DNA from: Microbacterium keratanolyticum
Lineage (GTDB): Bacteria > Actinomycetota > Actinomycetes > Actinomycetales > Microbacteriaceae
Reading direction: 5' to 3'
Assembly (NCBI RefSeq): GCF_016907255.1
Contig: NZ_JAFBBQ010000001.1
Coordinates: 2,976,001 to 3,040,000 of the forward strand
Length of the DNA stretch: 64,000 nt
The notes beneath the pieces were generated by a model, which did not search any database, was not told the origin of the DNA, and worked only from the letters and a program-made list of their open reading frames with translations. Of the stretch, positions 26,784-35,659 are shown in pieces. Position 1 is the first letter of the stretch, and each line of letters opens with the position of its first letter. Both the position numbers and the translations under genes were made by a program.

Positions 26784-28460
26784 TCACCGTGCGATCAGCG
26801 CCGTGCGGAGAGTGTCGAGCCCCACACCGCCGATGTCGAGAGCACGCTTGTGGAACTCCTTCATCGAGAAGTTCGCCCCCTGTGCCGCCTGGTAGTCATC
26901 GCGGACTTGCTCCCAGATGCGCTGGCCGACCTTGTACGACGGTGCCTGGCCCGGCCAGCCGAGGTAGCGGTTGACCTCGAACTGGACGAACTCGTCGGGC
27001 ATGTTGACGTTGGCGCGCAGGAAGTCCAGGGCGTAGGCGGCATCCCAGGTGCCCTGGCCGTCCAAGCGGGACTTGCCGAGGTGCACACCGATGTCGAGCA
27101 CCACGCGCGCGGCACGCAGACGCTGGCCGTCGAGCATGCCAAGGCGGTCGGCCGGGTCATCCAGGTAGCCGAGCTGCTCCATGAGCCGCTCCGCGTACAG
27201 TGCCCAACCCTCCGCGTGTCCCGAGGTGCCCGCGAGCACACGCCGCCAGGTGTTGAGCTCGGCCCTGTTGTACGTCGCCTGTGCGATCTGCAGGTGGTGT
27301 CCGGGCACACCCTCGTGATAGACAGTCGTCAGTTCGCGCCAGGTGTCGAACTCGGTCACGCCCTCCGGAACCGACCACCACATGCGCCCCGGACGCGAGA
27401 AGTCGTCCGTCGGCCCGGTGTAATAGATACCGCCCTCCTGCGTGGGCGCGATCATGCACTCCAGGGTGCGGATCTTCTCCGGGATGTCGAAGTGGGAGGC
27501 GGCGAGCTCGGCGACAGCGCGGTCGCTCGTCTCCTGCATCCAGCGCTGCAGTGCGTCGGTGCCCACGAGCTTGCGGGAGCGGTCGGCCTCCAAGTGCGCG
27601 ACCGCCTCGGCCACCGATGCTCCGGGGAGAATCTCGTTCGCGATGGAGGTCTGCTCCGCGACCATGCGCGCAAGCTCTTCCTTGCCCCACTCGTACGTCT
27701 CGTCGAGGTCGATTGTCGCGCCGAGGAATCGGCGCGAATTGAGAGCGTAGAGCTCGCGTCCGACCGCGTCCGTCTCGGATGCCGCGGGGGCGAGCTCACG
27801 CGTCAGAAAGTCGCGCAGCTCGTCATAGGCGACGCGCGCAGCCGACGAGGCGTTGACCAGATCGGTCGCCAGCGATGCCGGAAGCTGTCCGTCCTCCGGC
27901 GCCGCCTCGGCGACGAAAGTCGCGAAGAACCCGTTGTCGTCGGTGTAGCGCGCGATCTGGGTCGCGACCTCCGTCACCTGGCGACGGGCGGGAACCACAC
28001 CGCGAGCGATGCCTTCACGAAGCGTCGCCACGTACCCCTGCAAAGCAGCGGGCACAGCGCCCAGACGCTTCGCGACGACGGACCAGTCGTCCACGCTCGC
28101 CGTCGGCATGAGGTCGAACGCCTGGCGGAAGTCCTGGGCTGCGGAGGCGATCACGTTGAGATCGCGCAGATGCCACTGTGCGTCGTTCAGCTCGAGCGAC
28201 AGACGCAGCTCGCTGCTCAGATCGGTCTTCGTCACCACGTCGATCGCGTCGACGGGCTCCAGGGCGTCCAGTGCCGCGAAGGCACGTCGCGTCTCTGCGA
28301 CGGAACGCTCATGGCCTTCTGGGCTGAGATCGTCCAGGCGGTCATTGGCCTCATCGCGGCCGATGTACGTGGCCAGCAGCGGAGACAGTTCTACGAGGGT
28401 GTCGACCCATTCCTCGGCGACCTGGTCGATCGCCGTCGGGGTGCGCGGTGCAACAGTCAT
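26784..28460 (-). CDS. DUF885 family protein, probable zinc metallopeptidase
   Basis: The 558-residue protein has the DUF885 signature YHEGVPGHHLQIAQ (about residues 385-398) and the downstream HAEGWALYAERLM (about 421-433). These match the HExxH-like zinc site and distal Glu of M32/M3-related helical peptidases. No signal peptide is seen, so the likely place is the cytoplasm. The natural substrate is unknown. It lies 59 bp after polA, separated by a hairpin. Confidence 0.86.
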   Translation of the reverse strand: MTVAPRTPTAIDQVAEEWVDTLVELSPLLATYIGRDEANDRLDDLSPEGHERSVAETRRAFAALDALEPVDAIDVVTKTDLSSELRLSLELNDAQWHLRDLNVIASAAQDFRQAFDLMPTASVDDWSVVAKRLGAVPAALQGYVATLREGIARGVVPARRQVTEVATQIARYTDDNGFFATFVAEAAPEDGQLPASLATDLVNASSAARVAYDELRDFLTRELAPAASETDAVGRELYALNSRRFLGATIDLDETYEWGKEELARMVAEQTSIANEILPGASVAEAVAHLEADRSRKLVGTDALQRWMQETSDRAVAELAASHFDIPEKIRTLECMIAPTQEGGIYYTGPTDDFSRPGRMWWSVPEGVTEFDTWRELTTVYHEGVPGHHLQIAQATYNRAELNTWRRVLAGTSGHAEGWALYAERLMEQLGYLDDPADRLGMLDGQRLRAARVVLDIGVHLGKSRLDGQGTWDAAYALDFLRANVNMPDEFVQFEVNRYLGWPGQAPSYKVGQRIWEQVRDDYQAAQGANFSMKEFHKRALDIGGVGLDTLRTALIAR

Positions 28461-28476
28461 CCATCGAGCCTACGCC

Positions 28477-28508
28477 GAGGGCGCCGCCCAATCACGGACG
28501 ACGCCCTC
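28477..28508 (-). terminator. Hairpin terminator after polA
   Basis: On the reverse strand GAGGGCGTCGTCC pairs with GGGCGGCGCCCTC over 13 bp including two G-U pairs, with a 6-nt loop. It starts 12 bp after the polA stop and lies before the DUF885 start. There is no clear T-run. Confidence 0.55.
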
Positions 28509-28519
28509 AGACGCGCGGA

Positions 28520-31153
28520 TCAGTGCCCCGCGTCGTTCCAGTTCGCGCCGCGGCCGACCTGCACGTCGAGCGGCACGCGCAGCTCCGCAGCATCCGCCAT
28601 CCGCGAGCGAACCGTCTGCTCGACCGCGTCCCACTCCCCCGGGGCGACTTCGACGACGAGTTCGTCGTGGATCTGCAGCAGAACGCGCGAGCGCAATTCT
28701 TGCGCGCGCAGCTCTTCGTGGATGTGGAACAGCGCGATCTTCATGATGTCGGCGGCACTGCCCTGAATCGGTGCGTTGAGCGCTGCGCGCTCGGCGTTCT
28801 CGCGAAGCACGCGGTTGGGGCTGGCGAGATCCGGGAACGGGCGACGCCGGCCGAAGATCGTCTCGGTGTAGCCGACCTCCTTCGCCGCCATCACAGAGGC
28901 GCGCAGATAGTCGCGCACGGCACCGAAGCGGGCGAAGTACTCGACCATCAGCTGCTTCGCCTCCGACTGCTCGATACGCAGCTGCTTGGAGAGGCCGAAC
29001 GCCGAGAGGCCGTAGACCAGACCGTAGGACATCGCCTTCACCTTCGTGCGCATCGCCGGCGTGACCTCTGAGGGGTCGACTCCGAACACGCGGGCGCCCA
29101 CGAAGCGGTGCAGGTCTTCGCCGGAGTTGAAGGCCTCGATGAGCCCTTCGTCTCCAGAAAGGTGGGCCATGATGCGCATCTCGATCTGCGAGTAGTCCGC
29201 CGTCAGAAGCGTCTCGTACCCCTCGCCGACCTGGAAGGCGCTGCGAATGCGACGCGATTCCTCCGTGCGCACCGGAATGTTCTGCAGGTTCGGATCGGTG
29301 CTCGACAGACGACCGGTCTGGCTGCCCGTCTGCACGTAGGTCGTGTGAATGCGGTGATCCGTGCCGATCGCCGAGTCGAGGGTCTCGATGATCTGGCGCA
29401 GCTTCGTTGCTTCGCGGTGCTGCAGGAGCATGGCGAGGAACGGGTGCGGATGGCTGTCTTGCAGATCGGCCAAAACGGCGGCATCCGTCGAGTATCCCGT
29501 CTTCGTCTTGCGTGTCTTCGGAAGCTCGAGATCTTCGAAAAGCACCTCCTGGAGCTGCTTCGGGGACCCCAGGTTGAACTCACGCCCGACGAGGGCGAAA
29601 GCCTCCTGCGCGATGCCGTCCGTGCGGGTCGCGAGCTCTGCGGAGAACGTCGAGAGGATGTCGTGTGAGACGGCGACTCCTGCCAGCTCCATGTCAGCGA
29701 GCGTCACCAGCGTGGGCAGCTCGATCTCGGTGAGCACACGCGCCACAGGCTCGGGTAGGTCACCGCGCAGTGCCTCAGCCACGCGGCGGATGAACCATGC
29801 CTCCTGCGCCGGAGTCGCTCCCTCGGTCTCGGGGACGAGCTGCGTCGGGTCGGCCTCAGGAAGCTTCTCACCGAGGTAGCGTTCCACGAGGTCACCGAGG
29901 GTCTTATCTGGGAAGCTCGGACGCAGCAGCCATCCCGCGAGGCTCGTGTCATATGCAAGCCCGCCGAGACGAACTCCCGCGCGCTGCAGTGCCTTGATCT
30001 GCGGCTTCGCGTCATGCAGCACCTTCGGCGCTTCCGAGGTGAGCCACTCGCCGACCTCGGCTGCTGTGGCATCGATCCACTCTGCCTCACGCAGCTCGGA
30101 GTCCGTCGCCGCACCGATGCGCACGGGCATCCCGCCCTGCGTGATGATCCGGAGCGCCACCTCGGTCTTCTGCGCATCGAGCCAGGTGCGGAACGCCGGT
30201 CCATCGACTTCCTGCGGCGCAGGAAGGACGACGACCGCGGCCGGATCCTCTGCAACCTCGCCGGCGCCGACGGCCTCGAACACTCGCGGCAGCAGGGTGC
30301 GGAACTCCAGGCGGGCGAAGATGTCTCGTACCGCCTGTGCGTCGATCGGACGGGATTCCAGATCGGCGGGCGCGACGGGAAGGTCGACATCGGTCAGCAG
30401 CCGGTTCAGCTTGCGGTTACGGCGTACCGCATCCATGTGCTCACGGAGATTACCCCCCACAACGCCCTTGATCTCCTCCGCCCGCTCAAGAAGCTCGTCG
30501 AGGCTGCCGAACTGCGTCAGCCACTTGACCGCGGTCTTCTCACCGACCTTGGGCACGCCGGGAAGGTTGTCGCTGGTCTCGCCGACGAGCGCCGCGATGT
30601 CGGGGTACTGCTCGGGGCGCACCCCGTAGCGCTCCTGCACGGCCACCGGGTCGTAGCGCTTGAGCTGCGAGACGCCCTGCACCGAGGGGTAAAGCAAGGT
30701 CACATCGTCATTGACGAGCTGGATTGTGTCGCGGTCGCCCGAGACGATCAGCACCTCGTAGCCCTGCTCGGCGCCCTGCACCGACAGCGTCGCGAGGATG
30801 TCGTCGGCCTCGATGCCCTCCTTCGTCAGGACGGGAATCGACATCGCAGCGAGGCAGTCCTGCAGAAGCGGGATCTGGCCCTTGAACTCTGACGGCGTCT
30901 CTGATCGGGTCGCCTTGTACTCGGGGTACTCGTCGGTGCGGAACGAGTGCCGCGACGTGTCGAAGGCGATCGCGAGATGCGTGGGCTGCTCGGCCTTGAT
31001 GAGGTTCACCAGCATCGACAGGAAACCATAGATGGCGTTCGTGTGCTGGTTGTCTTTCGTAGTGAAGTTCTCGACCGGGAGCGCGAAGAAGGCGCGGTAG
31101 GCGAGCGAGTGGCCGTCGACGACCATGAGGGTAGGCTTTGCGGAGTCCGTCAC
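28520..31153 (-). CDS. polA: DNA polymerase I
   Basis: The 877-residue enzyme fills repair gaps and removes Okazaki primers. Domains in order: 5' nuclease (about 1-290, VVDGHSLAYRAFFALP at the start), a 3'-5' exonuclease-like domain (about 310-480) in which the catalytic acidic residues are not seen (VALRIIT replaces the usual DxE strand), and the polymerase domain with motif A DYSQIEMR, the O-helix KAMSYGLVYG and motif C IHDELVVEV. Loss of proofreading residues is usual in actinobacterial PolA. It is divergent from the thioesterase gene. Confidence 0.96.
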   Translation of the reverse strand: MTDSAKPTLMVVDGHSLAYRAFFALPVENFTTKDNQHTNAIYGFLSMLVNLIKAEQPTHLAIAFDTSRHSFRTDEYPEYKATRSETPSEFKGQIPLLQDCLAAMSIPVLTKEGIEADDILATLSVQGAEQGYEVLIVSGDRDTIQLVNDDVTLLYPSVQGVSQLKRYDPVAVQERYGVRPEQYPDIAALVGETSDNLPGVPKVGEKTAVKWLTQFGSLDELLERAEEIKGVVGGNLREHMDAVRRNRKLNRLLTDVDLPVAPADLESRPIDAQAVRDIFARLEFRTLLPRVFEAVGAGEVAEDPAAVVVLPAPQEVDGPAFRTWLDAQKTEVALRIITQGGMPVRIGAATDSELREAEWIDATAAEVGEWLTSEAPKVLHDAKPQIKALQRAGVRLGGLAYDTSLAGWLLRPSFPDKTLGDLVERYLGEKLPEADPTQLVPETEGATPAQEAWFIRRVAEALRGDLPEPVARVLTEIELPTLVTLADMELAGVAVSHDILSTFSAELATRTDGIAQEAFALVGREFNLGSPKQLQEVLFEDLELPKTRKTKTGYSTDAAVLADLQDSHPHPFLAMLLQHREATKLRQIIETLDSAIGTDHRIHTTYVQTGSQTGRLSSTDPNLQNIPVRTEESRRIRSAFQVGEGYETLLTADYSQIEMRIMAHLSGDEGLIEAFNSGEDLHRFVGARVFGVDPSEVTPAMRTKVKAMSYGLVYGLSAFGLSKQLRIEQSEAKQLMVEYFARFGAVRDYLRASVMAAKEVGYTETIFGRRRPFPDLASPNRVLRENAERAALNAPIQGSAADIMKIALFHIHEELRAQELRSRVLLQIHDELVVEVAPGEWDAVEQTVRSRMADAAELRVPLDVQVGRGANWNDAGH

Positions 31154-31198
31154 CCTGTCAGCCTAACGAGGACGACAGACATGCGCTGAGGAGGAACC

Positions 31199-31630
31199 GT
31201 GACCGAGAGCACCCAGATGACCGGAATCGAGTGGGCGACCGCCCGTGGGATGGGCGCCCTGGCCGAGAAGATGGGCATTGAATTCACCGAGTTCACCCTC
31301 GAGCGCAGCGTCGCGACGATGCCCGTCGAAGGCAACACCCAGCCCGTCGGTCTGCTGCACGGCGGCGCCTATGTCGTGCTCGGCGAATCGCTCGGGTCCA
31401 TGGCCGCCAACCTGCACGCCGGCCCCGGCCGTCTGGCCGTCGGCGTTGACATCAACGCCACCCACACGCGATCGGCGACATCGGGGATCGTCACGGGCGT
31501 CTGCACTCCCCTGCACCTCGGCCGCAGCGTGACCGTCCACGAGATCGTCGTCAGCGACGATCAAGGCCGCCGATGCTCGACGATCCGCATCACCAACATG
31601 ATCAAGGATCTTCCCGGCGGAGCATCCTGA
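31199..31630 (+). CDS. Hotdog-fold thioesterase (PaaI type)
   Basis: The 143-residue protein has the hotdog signature GLLHGGAYVVLGESLGS (about residues 47-63), matching PaaI/MenI-like acyl-CoA thioesterases; the last part RCSTIRITNMIK completes the beta sheet. Likely substrates are 1,4-dihydroxy-2-naphthoyl-CoA or aryl-CoA esters, which cannot be decided here. The GTG at 31199 follows a GGAGGAA site. A very strong hairpin lies downstream. Confidence 0.87.
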   Translation: MTESTQMTGIEWATARGMGALAEKMGIEFTEFTLERSVATMPVEGNTQPVGLLHGGAYVVLGESLGSMAANLHAGPGRLAVGVDINATHTRSATSGIVTGVCTPLHLGRSVTVHEIVVSDDQGRRCSTIRITNMIKDLPGGAS

Positions 31631-31634
31631 CCTC

Positions 31635-31688
31635 GCCGAACGAAGAACGGGCCCCGACCAATCGGTCGGGGCCCGTTCTTCGTTCGGC
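31635..31688. terminator. Bidirectional 25-bp hairpin between thioesterase gene and pdtaR
   Basis: A perfect 25-bp inverted repeat (31635-31659 against 31664-31688) has a 4-nt loop, AATC. It ends 6 bp before the pdtaR stop codon and serves both convergent genes. Confidence 0.88.
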
Positions 31689-31694
31689 GGAAGA

Positions 31695-32315
31695 CTACTT
31701 CTTCGGGGCGAGCTGCTCGATGATCGCCTTCGCGACGTCCTGCATCGTGAGGCGACGGTCCATCGACGCCTTCTGGATCCAACGGAACGCCTCGGGCTCG
31801 CTCAGGCCCATCTTCTCGTTGAGAAGTCCCTTGGCGCGGTCGACGAGCTTGCGGGTCTCGAAACGCTCGACCATGTCGGCGACCTCGGCCTCGAGCGTGA
31901 TGATCTGCTCGTGACGTGCCAGGGCGATCTCGATCGCCGGCAGGAGGTCGTTGGGGGTGAACGGCTTGACGACGTACGCCAGCGCACCGGCCTCGCTCGC
32001 GCGCTCGACGAGCTCTTTCTGACTGAACGCGGTGAGGAGCACGACGGGCGCGATGTTGCCCTTGTGCAGCTTCTCAGCGGCGCTGATGCCGTCGAGCTGC
32101 GGCATCTTCACATCCATGATGACGAGATCAGGGCGAAGTTCGGTCGCAAGCTGCACGGCGGTCTCGCCATCACCCGCCTCACCGACGACGTCGAATCCGT
32201 TGTCGCGGAGGATCTCGACGATGTCGAGTCGAATGAGCGACTCGTCTTCGGCGACGACAACTCGGCGCGGTGCTGCTGCTACGGGGGCCTGTTCAGCCGT
32301 TTCTTCCTCGGTCAC
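31695..32315 (-). CDS. pdtaR: ANTAR-domain response regulator, PdtaR-like
   Basis: The 206-residue regulator has a receiver domain (about 18-135, phosphoacceptor Asp68 in IMDVKMPQLDG, conserved KPF) and a C-terminal ANTAR RNA-binding domain (about 140-200, VDRAKGLLNEKMGLSEPEAF). ANTAR proteins act as antiterminators on nascent RNA after phosphorylation. It matches Rv1626/PdtaR of mycobacteria; its histidine kinase is not in the window. The GTG start has TAGAAT 6 nt upstream, a leaderless layout. Confidence 0.9.
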   Translation of the reverse strand: MTEEETAEQAPVAAAPRRVVVAEDESLIRLDIVEILRDNGFDVVGEAGDGETAVQLATELRPDLVIMDVKMPQLDGISAAEKLHKGNIAPVVLLTAFSQKELVERASEAGALAYVVKPFTPNDLLPAIEIALARHEQIITLEAEVADMVERFETRKLVDRAKGLLNEKMGLSEPEAFRWIQKASMDRRLTMQDVAKAIIEQLAPKK

Positions 32316-32321
32316 CTGTCC

Positions 32322-32327
32322 ATTCTA
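32322..32327 (-). promoter_or_regulatory. -10 box of a leaderless pdtaR transcript
   Basis: On the reverse strand TAGAAT stands 6 nt before the GTG start at 32315, with no ribosome-binding site between. This is close to the actinobacterial -10 consensus. Confidence 0.55.
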
Positions 32328-32396
32328 GTCAGCACACGCGTTCCGGGAGGGAATGCGACACCGCAGACTGCGATAGTCTCGATGACGCACACTTTC

Positions 32397-32479
32397 GCCG
32401 GTGTGGCGGAATGGCAGACGCGGAGCACTCAAAATGCTTTGTCCGAAAGGGCGTGTGGGTTCGAGTCCCACCACCGGCA
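32397..32479 (+). tRNA. tRNA-Leu (anticodon CAA)
   Basis: The acceptor stem GCCGGTG (32397-32403) pairs with CACCGGC (32472-32478). The anticodon loop CTCAAAA gives CAA, for UUG codons, and the long variable arm TGTCCGAAAGGGCG is the class II form of tRNA-Leu. The T-loop is GTTCGAGTC. CCA is not encoded. The last 25 bp are the left attachment site of a genomic island, so the 3' end of the present gene comes from the element and keeps it intact. Confidence 0.95.
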
Positions 32480-32480
32480 C
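32456..32480 (+). repeat. attL: 25-bp direct repeat, tRNA-Leu 3' end
   Basis: This copy covers the T-arm, the 3' acceptor strand, the discriminator and one further base. It is identical to 46694-46718. The bases outside differ (G versus C before, T versus C after), which sets the length at 25. Confidence 0.92.
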
Positions 32481-32491
32481 TCTGCCTTAGG

Positions 32492-32530
32492 CCCCGACTC
32501 CCCTAGAAGACACTGGGAAGTCGGGGTTTT
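32492..32530 (+). terminator. Rho-independent terminator after tRNA-Leu
   Basis: CCCCGACT (32492-32499) pairs with AGTCGGGG (32519-32526), with further inner CCC/GGG pairing, and is followed by TTTT. It lies inside the island, so the element carries its own terminator for the tRNA it enters. Confidence 0.8.
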
Positions 32531-32627
32531 GCTTTTCTTCGGCATCGCGTCCTTCCCCAGTTTCTTCCCCATATATCGGTGTTTCCTCCCCCCGACTGCG
32601 CATAGTCACCACGAAGGGAAGAGGACC

Positions 32628-34058
32628 ATGACGGCAGCAGTTTCAGACCCCCGCGGAGCAGGCAAGAATGCCTCCGGTTCACGTGTCAGCGCGAAGGGCG
32701 GATCGGGGGCTCAACCGGCCAAATCGCGCGCGCAGGTACGCGTCCGCCAGCTCAAGCACGGCGAGTCGATTTCGGTGCGCTTCAACATGAACGGAAAGCG
32801 CCCGGAGCGCTCGTTCGACACCCGCGAGCACGCGGAGGCATGGAAGCTCCTTGTCGACCAGGAAGGGCCAGAGAAGGCGCTTCTGATGCTGGACGCTGAG
32901 GAGCTGACAGCGGCGATCAGCAGCCACACGGTTGATGAGCTCATGAAGCTCTACAACAAGTCCCGCACGGGCGCGGAGGACGGCACGCTCGAGCACTACG
33001 AGATGTTCGCCCGCACGAGCATCAGCCCGTTCATGAGTGCACTCCCCGCACACATGGTCACGCGAGAGAAGATCACGGAGTGGGTCGAGGCCGAGAGCGA
33101 GTCCGGTCGCGCATCGAAGACCATCAAGAACCGCCTCGGCTACCTCGCCGGAGTGTTCAACTTCGCCGTTGACGAGGAGCTCCTTACGAAGAACCCCTGC
33201 CGTGGCGTCCGCATCCAACGCGGCGAACGCCGGCCTGTCGTATTCCTCACGGTCTCGCAGTTCGACACCATCATCAGCTTCCTGGAACAGAACGAACAGG
33301 ACGCGGTCATCATGCTCGCCCACACCGGCATCCGCTGGGGCGAGCTCACTGCACTCACCGTTGACGACATTGACCTGGAGAAGCTCACCGTGAGCATCAA
33401 CAAGGCATGGAAACGCTCGAAGAAGCGGGGCTGGTACATCGGGCCGCCGAAGACCAAGAAGGGCGTGCGCGAGATCTCGTTCTCAGAGAACCTCGTGCCG
33501 ATGCTCCTGCGCCTCATCGCCGTAGCCCAGACCGTCGGCAAGCGTCGTGGCACTAAGCGCTCGGAGATGTATCTGTTCACGAACCGGCAGAACAACCCCC
33601 TGCGCGGACAGCGCTTCCTGGCGGGCTACTGGAATCCGGCGCTCCGCCTCGCCAACGGGCTCGCGCCGTTCGACACCTCCAACGACGCGGACAACAACCG
33701 CTGGCAGCGCGGCATCGGCGCATTCGGAACGCGCACACCGGCAGTCTCCCCCATCGGGAAGTTCCCCCGCATCCACGACCTGCGCCACACGCACGCATCA
33801 TGGCTCCTCGAGAAGGGGGCAACGCTGCACGCCATCCAGTACCGCCTCGGCCACGAGTCCATCAAAACGACGGTGGACATCTACGGCCACCGCGCCAACG
33901 CACTCTCCCGCGCCGAAGCCGACATCATGACGGATCTGTTTCAGGTGGATGAAGCCTCAGCTCCAAATCCGCAAGAGCGGCTGGCGCAGATCCGTGAGGC
34001 TCGTGAAGCGCTTGAGGCGGAAGAGCGACGGATCCTGGTAGGCGATGCGACGCCCTAG
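32628..34058 (+). CDS. Tyrosine recombinase (phage-type integrase)
   Basis: The 476-residue protein should catalyse integration of the island at tRNA-Leu. An AP2-like arm-binding N-terminus (about 40-85) precedes a SAM-like core-binding domain (about 105-190) and the catalytic domain. The active-site residues are seen as the first Arg in HTGIRWGEL, the block HDLRHTHASWLL, then LGHESIKTTVDIYGH with the final His and nucleophile Tyr. ATG 32628 follows a GGGAAGAGG site; the open frame upstream runs back through the tRNA and pdtaR and is not coding. The N-terminal 35 residues are basic and low-complexity. Confidence 0.93.
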   Translation: MTAAVSDPRGAGKNASGSRVSAKGGSGAQPAKSRAQVRVRQLKHGESISVRFNMNGKRPERSFDTREHAEAWKLLVDQEGPEKALLMLDAEELTAAISSHTVDELMKLYNKSRTGAEDGTLEHYEMFARTSISPFMSALPAHMVTREKITEWVEAESESGRASKTIKNRLGYLAGVFNFAVDEELLTKNPCRGVRIQRGERRPVVFLTVSQFDTIISFLEQNEQDAVIMLAHTGIRWGELTALTVDDIDLEKLTVSINKAWKRSKKRGWYIGPPKTKKGVREISFSENLVPMLLRLIAVAQTVGKRRGTKRSEMYLFTNRQNNPLRGQRFLAGYWNPALRLANGLAPFDTSNDADNNRWQRGIGAFGTRTPAVSPIGKFPRIHDLRHTHASWLLEKGATLHAIQYRLGHESIKTTVDIYGHRANALSRAEADIMTDLFQVDEASAPNPQERLAQIREAREALEAEERRILVGDATP

Positions 34059-34108
34059 GTGGCCCGCTTCCTTGGATGGTGCATCCGCGGCGTACGGGGC
34101 TTCTAGTC

Positions 34109-35017
34109 TCACACCCCTGCTGGGTGCCATGACGGCCGGAGGCCGTGCGTGAGCAAGAACGCGGCCACAGCGTTCACCGCGCGAACGTCACCGGTCTCGA
34201 CCGTGTAGACGAACAGCGGCATGCCGGCCCGATCCGCGGCTTCCACGCCACCGACCGTGAAGCCTCCAGAAGTGAAGAAGACCGGACGACGGCCGAGTTC
34301 GTCAACCACGCTGACGCCAATGTGCGCGCGAACCTCTTGCACAGCGACGGTGCCCGTGTAGTGCTTCACCTGCGCGACATAGAGCCCGCTCTCGACATCC
34401 ACTCCCCCGTCGCCCACATACCGTGTGAGCGTGGCGTCCTCAGCGCCCATGTGAATCATCCAGTCACGCACCCATGCCTCGGCGCCGGCGGGTGAAACGC
34501 CATACGGCTGAGCTGCGGGCGCAGGATGACTCACCTGCCACCGTGTCAAAGACTCGAGCGCTTCCTCCCGCATTGCGGCGGCAACCGCGTCTGCTTCTCG
34601 CCGTTGGGCTCCCTGCTCCCGCTGGTACAGATTGCTGGCGCCAAGAAGGTGGGCGAGGTACATCCTCCGCCCCTCGCGGAGCGCCCTAAATGGGGTTGGG
34701 CCAAACGAGGTGAACAAGAAGGCCAAGACCCCACAAACGGGGAACCCAATCAGTATCGGAAGCTCATCGCGAAGCACGATTGCTAGGACGAAACACAAGA
34801 ACGCCACTGCCACCCCGATGAATACGGACAGGTAGATCCGTCGTTTGCGAATCGCGCGCAACGCCACTTCCAAGCTGGCGCCGACAGACGCCACATCCTC
34901 CTCGGCGCGCCGATGGTGGTCGAACGTGTCACCAGCCATCACTGCCGCCGCCGACGACTTCGCCCGTTCGCGAAGTTCGGCGTAGAACTGCTTCTCGGCT
35001 ACTGCTACCGCGCCCAC
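34109..35017 (-). CDS. Membrane-anchored Mrr-like restriction endonuclease domain protein
   Basis: The 302-residue protein has two membrane segments (about 61-82 and 86-104), a polar helical stretch (about 115-160) and a C-terminal Mrr_cat-like nuclease domain (about 176-290). The nuclease core is visible as GGVDVES with Asp207 and QVK at 216-218, the D...QxK form of PD-(D/E)xK enzymes. The role could be cleavage of foreign or modified DNA near the membrane; that is inference. It stands alone, reverse to the integrase, in an island, which suits a defence gene. Confidence 0.75.
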   Translation of the reverse strand: MGAVAVAEKQFYAELRERAKSSAAAVMAGDTFDHHRRAEEDVASVGASLEVALRAIRKRRIYLSVFIGVAVAFLCFVLAIVLRDELPILIGFPVCGVLAFLFTSFGPTPFRALREGRRMYLAHLLGASNLYQREQGAQRREADAVAAAMREEALESLTRWQVSHPAPAAQPYGVSPAGAEAWVRDWMIHMGAEDATLTRYVGDGGVDVESGLYVAQVKHYTGTVAVQEVRAHIGVSVVDELGRRPVFFTSGGFTVGGVEAADRAGMPLFVYTVETGDVRAVNAVAAFLLTHGLRPSWHPAGV

Positions 35018-35344
35018 GTATCAGCGCTCCAATCTGAACCAGTCACTGCGACGCGTTCGATGATGACCATAGCCACGCCCCCATACATTCGCAGCGTCTC
35101 ACTCCTTGGACTCACAGGTGTGGGCCGCGGCCTCGATGGTGAACGCAAGCTCGTCGAAGCCGACGACTCCGTATGAGCAGGACACTACCGGCACACCTGG
35201 CGCCCGAGGCCCCATGCCATGTTCCGGCGTTGGAGGCCTCTACTCTTCAGCGTCAAGATACTGTCGGTCGCCCTCCAGCGTGAAGCCCTGCGAATGTTGG
35301 CCTTCTTCAAGCTAAGCCCCGTACACTAGTGCCAAGGAGAAACA
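35018..35344. other. 327-bp intergenic stretch, one possible 38-codon reverse ORF
   Basis: No convincing gene is present. On the reverse strand an ATG at 35215 opens a 38-codon frame to a TGA at 35099, ending FTIEAAAHTCESKE; its reading frame continues upstream past a TAG as another 23 open codons. This could be the remnant of a small gene. On the forward strand TTGGCC (35297) and TACACT (35322) may be a weak promoter for the next gene, although the 19-bp spacing is long. Confidence 0.3.
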
Positions 35345-35659
35345 ATGACCCGGTCAGACCGCATTGCGCTCGCGCTTTCGCGCGAAATCGTAGACAGGCT
35401 CGAGACAGAGCCTGTGTTCGTGGTGCAACGCGGACTCGCGAACGTTGACAAGGCTCGCTCGAAGAGCCGTGGCACCGCTCGCATGGCTGTCGACCGCTGG
35501 AACGAGATGCTGATGCGCTCTGACATCGCGGCGATTCGCGACACGCTGCTTGGTGACTCCGACGACGCCCGCGAGATGCGCAACTCGGCAGTGTTCTCTG
35601 GTGTTATCCCGGAGCCTCGCCGCATGCAGATCGTTCGCGGTGTCTTGAATGCGGCGTGA
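35345..35659 (+). CDS. Small helical protein upstream of a nucleotidyltransferase, putative antitoxin-like partner
   Basis: The 104-residue product is predicted helical and charged. Its C-terminal part (about 50-98, LLGDSDDAREMRNSAVFSGVI) resembles, from memory, small proteins encoded just before nucleotidyltransferases in other actinobacteria. ATG 35345 has a strong AAGGAG site. The stop overlaps the next gene by 11 bp, so both are translated together. A toxin-antitoxin type pair is an inference; no DNA-binding motif is clear. Confidence 0.65.
   Translation: MTRSDRIALALSREIVDRLETEPVFVVQRGLANVDKARSKSRGTARMAVDRWNEMLMRSDIAAIRDTLLGDSDDAREMRNSAVFSGVIPEPRRMQIVRGVLNAA

Noticed and set aside
26484..28766. 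760-codon plus-strand open frame across the SGNH and DUF885 genes
   Set aside because: Antisense shadow of genes with clear motifs on the reverse strand.
31911..32627. Upstream extension of the integrase frame
   Set aside because: It would read antisense through pdtaR and through the tRNA-Leu gene; the real start at 32628 has a ribosome-binding site.
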